Position numbers and translations under genes: made by a program
Part shown: positions 37,871-47,599 of the stretch, one piece after another
How positions within the stretch are numbered: position 1 is the first letter of the stretch
Layout of the letters: every line of letters starts with the position of its first letter
Source of the DNA: Flammulina velutipes
Taxonomy: Eukaryota; Basidiomycota; Agaricomycetes; Agaricales; Physalacriaceae
NCBI GenBank assembly: GCA_011800155.1
Contig: CM022376.1
Location: 310,001-374,000, forward strand
Length of the DNA: 64,000 nt
Direction: 5' to 3'
The notes under the pieces: generated by a model
What the model was told of the DNA's origin: nothing
The model's database searches: none
What the model saw: only the letters and a program-made list of their open reading frames with translations

Positions 37871-38064
37871 CAATAACTTGACTACGTAGTAGGCGTCGAA
37901 GCACAGGCGGTGACCAAGCCGCTGCCTCCCATTCTCACAGAACTACTACTTATACCTGCATAAATGCCGAGGACACTACCAGGACGCCAACGGGCGGATA
38001 TTTAGTATTGCATGGATCCCAATAAAAACAGTGGTGGCCTCCGCTTCTCTCTACATTGATCCAC

Positions 38065-39490
38065 ATGCATCTTGCCTCTTTTTCCATCCTGCTCATTCAG
38101 GTGGTGGCATATGCACTGTATGTCTTTGCTCAATACCTCCTTCAAGTTCCGACTCTGATTCTATCCACAGTCCCGCCGCCTCGTTATCCATCTCCATCTC
38201 CCCTCGTGTCGAAGCCCCCAGTTCAAAACAGCTCAAACCCGAAAAAGTAAAACTTGACGGCAATGAATACACCGCTACGCCACTCTCGTATGAGGACCAG
38301 GGTCAATTTTCCCATGCCTTCAGGATCGAAGGTGGCTATCGAGTAGATGGTAAACTCATCCCCGCCATCTTAAAACGAGTATTCGAGAAAAAGGGAAGTG
38401 ACAATCCCAACTCGAAAACACTAAAAGAAATTGAGATTTTGAAACGGGTGCGTCCGACCCAAGTTCGCGATCAAGATAAAACTGACAGTGCCTTTATTAT
38501 AAAGTCTTCAGTTAACCTGCACCTCTTCTCCGTTTGGAGAAAGACGGAAACGCCCGACTTGCCCTACCAGATTGATATTGTCGTCAAAGATCTCAGAGGG
38601 ATGGATCCGCCATACAAAACTTTCTACGAATGGTACCCAGAGAATAAATACATCCAAGCGTTAGGAGGCTTATTCAACGCGCGCGAAAACATCAAGGAAC
38701 GGCTAATGTGGTACGTCCAACATGAGAACCTGCTGTACGTCGTCTCCCACCCTTGCTGCGCTTCTAATCTCAAGAATATTAGATACAACGATTTCCACAT
38801 GCGGAACATATTCCTTCAAGAACAGGCCATTCTGATGAGGGCTCTTGCTGGGACAAGTGGTCGGTACATGGAAGACAACGTCGTGATAATGCCCGCTGAC
38901 TGGGGACCAACTGACGTGGACGTGGATGTCGGTGGCGTCGAAGATATTGCCGATAGGGATAATAAGGATGAGTTGATTGAGAAGTACGAAGAAGAGTTGG
39001 ATGATGTGATGTTTCAATACTTCAATGTGGAGGAGCTGGCGTCCTCGCTGAAGGACAATGGTCACTCACTGAGGAGGTATGTCTACGTCTACGTCTATAT
39101 CAAGTCTCAAATCTCTAATGCTTTACCGGCAGCGCTGACATCATGACCACAAAGTTCAAAGGCAAGACTTATCAGCTCCTGCACATCAGAGAGTCGGATG
39201 ATGTCAATTTCTACTCGATGGTCGGTGGATTTGACAGGGGAAAGAGCGGAGCGCAGGACGTCATACCCGCTATCATGAGCATTCGCGATATGGAAGATGA
39301 CGAGGGAGAGGGCGAGGAGAATATCCAAGAGCTGAAAGATGTGAGTGGCTTATATTGCCTTACGAATGTCTGATTTTTCAATTATTAGGCCGGAATATTT
39401 TTGGCCAGTGAAGAGAGTAACGGTCAACTGCTGGTAGTGTTCGAGGATCGCAGAAATCAGGATGCTGATGAGTCCGAGTCAGACGGATAG
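38065..39490 (+). CDS. Putative secreted protein-kinase-like protein (copy A)
   Basis: Six exons: 38065..38117, 38171..38447, 38505..38734, 38783..39076, 39133..39340 and 39389..39490, giving 387 residues. The exon lengths 277, 230, 294 and 208 equal those of copy B. Residues 1-18 form a hydrophobic leader (MHLASFSILLIQVVAYAL). Kinase-like landmarks follow in order: a glycine-rich loop QGQFSHAF (61-68), Lys86 in AILKRV, Glu104/106, the catalytic-loop-like YNDFHMRNI with Asp190 and Asn195 at the canonical +5 spacing, and D226-W-G228 in place of DFG. After an acidic stretch, a C-terminal segment of about 70 residues resembles the N-lobe again (IPAIMSIRDME against IPAILKRVFE). I do not know this family. 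Kinase relationship is inferred from motif order only. Introns 2 and 3 are stop-free and multiples of 3, so retained forms would stay in frame. Start chosen from copy B. Confidence 0.8.
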
Positions 39491-40190
39491 TAGGGTAATA
39501 TGTTATATGTTCCCTAAGTGCGTGCCATCTTCGTTTTGCTATCTTCCCACTAGCTACGTCCAAAAGTCTCGTGTTACACTACATATTATATTCACTCAAT
39601 AATTACCACCTTTTCTCATAAATTTGACGTAGTCTCCAAGTCAGTTGAAGGATCCCTCTAACCTTGAGTTGCTAACAGACCCATCTTATATGCTGAATCT
39701 CTTTGCATAATTGAGCGTCGTTACTTGTCTGTTTCTAGTTTTATATATTCGGCGCCACATCTGCCCGGACCGTAAAGCTGACCCTAACCCAAGTATTACT
39801 CTCTGACCTTCGTCAACCAATGTCTCCAGGAGCTCAAACTCAGTTGTCGTGGATAAGGGCAGATTTATTTGTATATGAAATTGAATACCGTTTCTGCGCC
39901 ACGTCTCAGAAGAGGCGCTTTACCTGTCACGCTTCACATTCGGGATAACCAACGTTTCCACCAGGTTCTTCGTAGTAAATCTCTCTCGCCACTCATTACC
40001 ACTGCATCTTCTCAAATCGCAAAAGAGAATAAAAAAGCATGGAGGTATTTGCGACCTTGTGACATCAACTGAGGAAGTATGTCAAAAGCAAGCATTGGAT
40101 ATCATCTCACGCTTTCACTGCGGTGGTACATATCATTACGCCCTCAATAATAATAGATAAAGATGATTGTAAGTAACCCTTACAGCAGAA
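39491..40190. other. 3' flank of gene A, part of the duplicated arm
   Basis: No gene. It shares short conserved blocks with 57500-58385 in inverted orientation (for example GTTAGGGTCAG and CTAGAAACAGAC), so it was duplicated along with the kinase-like gene. Confidence 0.5.
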
Positions 40191-41778
40191 TTACCGGTAC
40201 CATAACCTGGGTATCCTCCTGAGATACATAAAGACCTTATTCTCCTCCGAAGTCGGTGTGTATAATATGAGGCTCGTCACGTCTTTCGTCAGAGTCTTGG
40301 GGCGTGGGTGTGCTATATTTTTTGTCGACATCTCGCGCTCCAGATGGTGCCCACCACGCTGCTGTGATACAATCAATGCCCGGTGGCGCAAGAAATCCAG
40401 TATGTCTGCCCCGCTGACCGTCACGTAGCCCTTCGTAACCTTCAAAACGATTAACTGCAACTTGGGCATAACCAGCTTCTTTGGAGCCTGCCCCACCAAA
40501 TGATAATTCGCTGCGCGCAGCCAGGATTTCCCCGCATTCCGGAACTGGACATGCGTCACATTGCGGAGCCGCTGGAAAAACTGGAAGTGCACCGGAAGGT
40601 CTTCAACCCTCTCTACAGTCTCCAACTCCAGGTCAGTAGGCGCAGGTCCGAAGCGCACCTTCACCATAGTGAGCTGTACTAGCTGTTCCAGAGGGAAGTG
40701 GCGAACGACGCTGGCGAAAGCAGCGGCTGTTTCGTCATAGATATGCTGCGCCTCTCTAGTGTCGATATTAGCGCAAATGTTGACGATCTCGAGGATGGAT
40801 AGTTTTGGAAGGCGGATTTGGTTTGTGAGTTCGCGGATCTCGGGACACCATGTGTAGTGCATTGCCAAATTGACGAGGTGGGGCATTTCGACGATAGGAA
40901 TGGGGCGTAGAGTGCCTCTCAGACACGGCATTGATGTGATGCGCAGTATCTCGAGGGTATCCTTGCACGTGTATAGCAACTCGCAGAGCTCCACAGTAGT
41001 CGGCCGGGAGTAGAAGGGCAACCCGCCCAGGACGAGCTCAGAAAGTTTGCATCCCGAGAAGCTCATCCTTTTCCAGTCGCAAAACGCTCCCGTGAGTGTT
41101 AGAGTCCTCAATTTAGGACACGCCACCGAAAAATCTCCCTCGTTTATCAGAGGGTGCATTAGTGAGGATGTCGACCTGATAACTGGGGGCATTTCGAAGA
41201 CAATTTCCTGCAAGGGCGAATAACGATGATCAACGTGAAGGTGTTCGAGAAGGGGAAGGGGTTTTCCAGCTAAAATGTTGGTGATGGCAACATGGTGTTC
41301 CCATGATGCTCCCTTTGTTGACAGACAACAGATGCGGGGAACGTGGGGAGAGAGGAGTGATACAAGTTGATCGATGTAGAAGGCGTTGAAGAGGGAATCT
41401 TTACCGCCGGTGTCGACAGAGATAGAGAGAGGGTATTGCCGAGAGCGCTGGAGCATAAGGGCGATCCTAGGAAATACAGCCGATGGATCAGCATTTTCGC
41501 AGACACGCTGCGAGTGGCCGATATCGTCCTTGTCGACCCCGAACTCGGACCAAAGTGTCGAGTTAGACAATGAGATATCCCTCCAACGTTTCGATACACC
41601 AGAAACGGCGAACAAGGATTTCGAACCGTCGTCATTCCTCGCTGTGGACTTGAATATTTCCATCAAGCAATCGTCGGTCAGGATGGTTTCGATGAGTGAA
41701 TAAGTCGATTGTGTGGCGCTGGAGGATGTTTAGTGTAAATCCTGAGCTGTAACGAGGAAAGAGCTCGTACCGCGACAT
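40191..41778 (-). CDS. F-box-like protein
   Basis: The main exon is 41718..40191. The first exon is proposed as only 8 nt (41778..41771) with a 52-nt intron, giving 511 residues. Without it, the open frame starts at an internal Met at 41666 (491 residues) and loses half of the F-box. The N-terminus fits an F-box: LIETILTDDCLMEIF, then a gap, then VSGVSKRWRDISLSNSTLW. F-box proteins present substrates to SCF ubiquitin ligases through Skp1. The remaining 420 residues contain many Leu-rich segments (CPKLRTLTLTGAF, PHLVNLAMHY, LPKLSILEIV) in the irregular leucine-rich-repeat style typical of mushroom F-box proteins. The substrate is unknown. The frame is certain; the tiny first exon is not. Confidence 0.8.
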
Positions 41779-43024
41779 AATGAAGTGTAGTTGTGGGAGG
41801 CAGGATACTAAGGCAAAGGGTGGCTTTAAAGAGTGTCACGACGTGCGTGTCTGTTCTGCCAAACAAACAGGACATTGTGGGTTTCAAGACAATGAGTACT
41901 TTGAGCTCCCCGTGGTGACATCTAAGGGTTAGATCAGACCCTGGAATAGCAGTTTGTCGAGTTGACAAGACCTACCTCATTGCCTACTAACAAACAGTCC
42001 TTGCAATCGCAGATACGCCAGATGCGCTAAGAGATCTTCATGTAAAGACGTGCAGCGATACGGTATAAATGAGTATCTCATCAGCTCATCTTTTTACTAC
42101 TTGAGCCTCTGACCCATGAAGTAAGAAATCGTTGGTTCGCGTGTATAGTCGGAAGAATTTCGTACCTGGACATCATAACACAACGGAAGTGGCGTAGTGG
42201 GTAGTAGCGGTAAGGAGCTCAGAGAGACTTTGTTCTCAAGTAGCATCGCTACGGGCCTTGTATAAGAAACGAAATGAAGAACCTGGTCTCCCCTTGTTCA
42301 AGCCCCAAACTATCCGTTGCGAACTGGCAAAGCAATAGATTCATTAAGACTCTTGCATGTCGCTCTACATTTCCTTTCAACGAGGTACGTCGGGAGATTT
42401 ACCACATCGTTTTGTAGTACCGTGATTGCCAAACATGCAGCTGTAGAACTGGGATGAATGAGGGAAGAGGATGAAAGCCCGATCAACAAGGACAAACACA
42501 ATTACGCTTTCCTCATTCCGCCACCATCATTTTCCTAGCCGACTCGTCTTTGCTATCGACGTTGAAGCTAGCTTTAAGAACGGCTTCTTCTCCATTGAAA
42601 GGTGATATATCTGGCTTCCGACTGACACGTTGTCAATAAAACCTCTCTTACGAACCTGGTGAATGCATCTGCTGGGTCTGTTATGTGGCGTATACATCGA
42701 TCCTACACCCCGCGAGTCATACGTAGCTTATACGAATAAGCTATTATGATTCAGCAATGGCTAAACGCTGTCAACACGTAATTTATTTGGTTTGTCACTG
42801 GCGCTCCATTTCGGACGTTTGCTCTACATGTATTTGCCTGGAATACGGTCACTCACGGGCAGCCTGATGAATGTATTAAAGGTATGCTTTACCTATCATG
42901 CGATACATATGCTGACGAACGATAGGCTTGATTATGTGAATCCACATCGGAGACCGCTGACGCGTTATCCAACGAGCGTATTTATACCAAATACGAAGCG
43001 CTGCCACGACCCAAACTCTACTGC
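41779..43024. other. Intergenic between divergent genes
   Basis: No supported gene. It should hold the promoters of the F-box gene and the dehydrogenase gene. A stretch at about 42181-42325 superficially resembles a tRNA but was rejected. Confidence 0.45.
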
Positions 43025-44562
43025 ATGGAAGAATACAAGTCTTCTCTCTCCGGCGCTTATGGATGGACTACATTGAATGAGGTCCGTTATGGACCAGGTT
43101 CGGTGGTAACGGCCTTGCCGCTGCTCATGACACGACTGGGTGCTCGAAAAGCGTTGGTTGTAACGGGATCGAGTCTTTTTCACAAGGTATGCGACCACAG
43201 GTATCGTTTGTCTGTTTCTGACGATAGTACTATAGACCAATGTCATAAAGAAGGTGGAAACAATCTTACTCTCTCAACATGCTTTTGGCGGTACCTTCTT
43301 CGAAATCGGCCAGCACGCGCCAATTGCTGGGATACGGAACGGTGCCCAAGCATTCAAGAGTAACGGATGCGATATCATTGTCTCTGTTGGAGGAGGATCG
43401 CCTATTGACGCCGCAAAAGCTATTCTACACATGATCAGTGAAGAAACGGGCGGTCCGGTCCTTCCGCATATCGCGATACCAACTACTTTGAGCGCCGCAG
43501 AGTATACTGTAAGTTCGGATACCCCTTTCCGTAGATCATGACCTTGAAAGGCTATGGCAGGTTGGCGCCGGATATACGAGCGAGGACGGAGAGAAGACGG
43601 GGGTAACGTCGCCCTTCTTGGCACCGTCTGGTGTCGTATTGGATGCGGAACTCACACTAGAGACTCCAGAGCGGCTGTGGTACGTTGGATGTGGATGTGT
43701 GGGGATGTTAGCAAAACTGACTATTGATTTAGGCTCTCGACAGGTCTTCGAGCACTTGATCATGCGGTTGGTACGCGTGTTTATTCCGAAATCTTCCTGG
43801 GGGGCGCGTCGTCTGACTGCCTTTTATAGAGAATCTGTACCGGACAGTGGTACCTTTACCCGTTAAGGTTTTATGTTATGCGGCCATCGTCGATCTGTTC
43901 AAGTACCTCCCACTGTCTAAAGCGAATCCTAAAGATGTGTCCATTCGCCAGAAATTACAGGTCGCGTCTTGGATGAGTCTTTGGCCCCTACGAACGGAAA
44001 AATATGAGTACGTTTGTCCGACTCCAGCCTGAATAAAAGTCGGAGGGTCGCCGATTTCTGACATGTTTTAATTAGGGCGTTAGGTCTTTCTCATTTACTC
44101 GGTCATAGCCTTGGTGCAACTTATGGTATCCCGCATGGTATTACATCTGTAAGCAACATGCGTCGAGCTTGTCCCCTTTCAATTTTTGATTATACGTCAA
44201 AGTGTTTGACTCTAGCGCCCGTTGTAGCGCTCAAAGCGACCACGTTGGATAATGAAGAAGACAAGGAAGCATTGGCGGCAGCTATCTATCACCTCCGACG
44301 TCCGTCGACCGGCTCAGTTGAGGGCGACATCAAGTTGTTTGCCTCGCTGATCGATGGGTGAGTGCTTTCTCTTGCTTATCTCAAGCGAATTATTCATAAT
44401 AGCGCGAGTACTAGTTTGGTGGAAGAACTAGGTCTCAAATCTAGCCTGACGGAGTACGGAGTACCGGATGGCGATTTACCTTCCATAGCCCAGAAAGTGG
44501 TCGGTGACGGGAACGAGGAAATGGTCAAGAAGGTTGAGAGAATATTATTGGATCTTCGCTAA
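43025..44562 (+). CDS. Iron-type alcohol dehydrogenase / maleylacetate reductase family protein
   Basis: Eight exons: 43025..43186, 43236..43508, 43561..43679, 43733..43770, 43830..44007, 44076..44148, 44203..44357 and 44403..44562, giving 385 residues. The order is an N-terminal Rossmann-like NAD(P)-binding domain with GGGSPIDAAKA (G106-G108, S109, D112), the IPTTLSAAEYT motif, then a helical metal-site domain with GLRALDHAVE (189-198) and HSLGATYGIPHG. Classical iron ADHs have Asp where this protein has Arg191, a change more like maleylacetate reductases, which reduce maleylacetate to 3-oxoadipate during aromatic breakdown. That makes an aromatic-catabolic reductase plausible, but the substrate is not proven. 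Size is typical for the family. All introns are short and the phases join correctly. Confidence 0.9.
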
Positions 44563-47500
44563 TACTGTGAGTCCGTTTTCATCTTGTACGCCATATAGTT
44601 GAATTCTCATTTCGGATACAGAAACACTCGAAGACAATGTCTTTATTTACGTGGATGCATATCGATATCCAGTTTCCTATGTGAACCATCTTCCACCGTT
44701 ACTGGATTTTCCAGATAACTGTTGGATGTTCTGTTCTGTGCCGGGAAACTGGCACTTCATACTACTTACACGTAAGTAAACGTTCAGCCTGCGTTAGCCG
44801 CGTCCGTATGAACGCCAGCCTCTGTCAGCCTTCATTTGAACTGAATACTTGTTCTATGGCGCATCAGAAACGAGGACAATACGGAGTTTGAAGAACATAT
44901 GCTGCTTGACAACCTCGAGAGCCTGGACTGGGTAAGCTCGTCATCGTCTCAGGGACCTCGCTAATGTCCGTTCCTTCAATTGAAACCAAGGCCTGTCGTC
45001 ATCGCTTTCATTCATTTCGCCTATCGGACGATTTTCATTTCGCGTCTTAGATCTCAATAGTCGACGTTCCTTTGTCCTTGGTTGCCTGAGCTCATTCGGC
45101 GTAAACTTGCGCGCCTCATGTTCGTGCGTTATCGGGAGGCTAACAAGAACACGCGTGTTGAATGGAGAGTGGAACGCCACTTCCTTCTGGAGCAGACCCA
45201 TGACAAGGATTGGCTCTGTTCATGTGGCGTCTATAAGTAGCTACATAGTGCTATAGAGAGGGCATTCGGGGAGCGAGAGAGATGTGTCGATTAAGCTTGG
45301 ATTAACCATAAGTACAAACTACACGGAACTACCAAAGCATCTGTCGTATACTCGCTGGATCTTGGTATACCACCTTGTGACAGAGTTTACGCCGTCCGGC
45401 GGGAGATGAGCGGAGCGGAACGCGATCGGGCCGAGGCACGTGCCACGCGTTAATCACGCGCTCGACGCGCCTTGTCCTCGTTCCTTCAACATTTAACCTT
45501 CTTGGGCGTCCCTGTCTTGTCCTTGAAAGCCTCGAGGATATATTTTCTGGCATCTGCGGTGGTTCTGGATGCACCTCATACCGAAGGCTATAGCTCGGAG
45601 TCCGGATTGATACCTATCTGACGCTCGTTCATATCAATCGGAACCATTTGGCTTACCTCCGTGTACCACCGAACGTTCTCCGAGTGTCTCCCGCGAACCA
45701 GTTGGTGAGTATCTTGTGCGAGACTTGTGCTACGCGCGATGGCGAGTGCGGGGGTCGTTTATCTACCCCGCACTTTCGCTCAGGGCGCGGCTAGATTATC
45801 GAGGACGCGTCGATCCAACGCGCCAAACACGCATTTGACGCGCGGTCAATAAAGGGTAACCCCGATGATGATGACGACGATAGCCTCCGCTAATGGAATA
45901 GACGGGATATGTTTAACTTGGTGTACTCGCGATTCGACGATGACTGGGTCGGACGGAACTTCCGTCCATCGATGACAATGATGTGGAATTGTATTTAAGA
46001 CTCGGAGACTTCTTCTTCGTATACTTCTTCGCGGTGGCGTCCGACCTTGGCCTACAGAATCGACGAATTTCCAACTCAGCGGCATGGAAGATAGGTACGC
46101 CAATTGAAGATAGTGCATCTCGTATGGAGCGTCGTAATTAGCGGTACACTGACTCTCAACGCTCCTGTGAATGATAGTAGTATGTGATGGTGGCTGCGAC
46201 TGGCAACCTTGATAGTGCATTTTCTCCCTGCCCGAAGGCCCTACGGGTGATAGGCGCTAGGAATTCGAACGCACGTCCACACGTTGATGACTTCGGCTGT
46301 ATAATCGCACCTATCTTCTGCCATTTCTCTACCCATCGTCCTCTTCTGTTGGAAGTGGTTTCTTGGTCTCTAGCGAGGAATAGCATGCGGTATCTGCCGA
46401 AATCGATGATACACCTTCCTCTTTGGGCTGAATGTCTTATCGATTGTTCGTACTTGACCATTTTAGGCAATCACCATCTGGCATTCTAGGCTCAGGTGCC
46501 GTCTTGTCCTCCTGGTCGCTGTTCTCGCATCATCGGCAATTGACATGTCCTTTTCAGCTTCGCTCATCTACACTGATGCTGTCGGATCTTCCAGTGACAG
46601 GAATATTCACTCTTCCTGTAGGAATTCGACGGTCAGGGTGAATGAGATGTCGAGGAGATGAAGAAGGCTCCACCATCTGTGAATCAGAGGTGAGCGGGAG
46701 CGGATGCCAGTTTTGGACGATACGATTGAGTCATTCGTCGGCATTGATGCGCCTCGAGAGTCGGTCGCGCATTACGGTCGCGCGTTACGGCCCGACGCTT
46801 CCGGCGAACCATCGAACCGCGTTGAATCATTCGATGACTGATGCTTAGCTTTCAGATGCTGTCCAAGAGAACGCCTCGAGGCGAGGATGAACAAGGACTG
46901 TGACAGGGTCAGATGTATTCCTCTGCTCCGAATTTGCCTATGAGGCACATGAACCTCGGTGGGTAGGGCAATGGGCATTTAATGAAAGGCCCGATTCTGC
47001 GGTCTTGAAATTGTAGGTAAAAGATGAACTGGACAAGGTCTCGTCGGGCGTAAGAAGAGCAGGTATACAGGGATGGAGGAGATGGAAATGTCGAGGACAT
47101 GAGGATGACTTGGGTTCGAGGACTGGAGATGGGATTCGAAGATACTTGTTTGTGATGGGATTAATACAACTCCACGAACGGATTAGCGGATACATTTCCG
47201 CAGGAAAACATTGCGGTACGGTGTTGAGCGCGTCTGATGGATCCTCAGTTTCCTCCCCAAGAGGATGATAGCCTTGGGTAGCGGACTCGGATGATGCTAT
47301 TGAATTGAGGAGGAGGTGAGGACGCGCTATTGCTGTTACACGTGTTGACGTCGAGGCAAGGAAGATGGACAATCATGGACCGGCAGAGCATGGCACGGTG
47401 GCCACTTGGGAGACTTGTATTCTTTGGGAGGACACGCAGGGAGATTTCCGGAGTTTCAGTAAGTTAGTATGTGGAATAAATAATTTCGCAAAGGTATTTT

Positions 47501-47599
47501 CAGAATTGTGACGCGTGACAGGTGAGTCGGCCGTATTTGCCTAATATAATCCTGGACCGAATCGTTCCTTGCTTTCGCTCCCCCATCCCCCTCGATTAA
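44563..47599. other. Long intergenic stretch, no gene recognised
   Basis: About 3 kb without a convincing gene. Frames up to about 140 codons occur on both strands, but none shows a recognisable motif, consistent splice structure or a paralogue in the window. The part at 45330-45850 is CG-rich and has several CGCG-containing words. The last 150 bases before 47600 should hold the GATA-factor promoter. Confidence 0.4.

Larger units (their letters stand above)
33320..40100 (+). repeat. Left arm of a large inverted segmental duplication
   Basis: The order OPT exons 1-7, dispersed repeat R3, kinase-like gene A plus its 3' flank is reproduced in reverse complement at 57500-63164. Matches cover coding and non-coding parts. 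For instance, the GCACAGGCGGTGACCAAGCC block upstream of gene A (37885) recurs upstream of gene B (59990), and the GGGTTAGGGTCAG / CTAGAAACAGAC blocks downstream recur near 58020-58105. Gaps: the OPT promoter and most of 36800-37850 are absent from the other arm. Confidence 0.75.

Noticed and set aside
38031..39146. Single 371-codon open frame starting at 38031
   Set aside because: It reads through three introns. Comparison with copies B and C places the start at 38065 in another frame, with a hydrophobic leader and exons of matching lengths.
39779..39790. Telomere-like repeat (CCCTAAC / GTTAGGG) at 39.78 kb and 58.02 kb
   Set aside because: Only one unit at each site, and the two are explained by the segmental duplication; not a telomere or telomeric insertion.
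42181..42325. tRNA-like sequence (CAACGGA..TCCGTTG ends, D-arm-like GGCGTAGTGGGTAG, GTTCAAGCC)
   Set aside because: The end pairing is possible, but the distance is about 140 nt, the D stem does not pair, and there is no clear anticodon arm or T stem around GTTCAAG.
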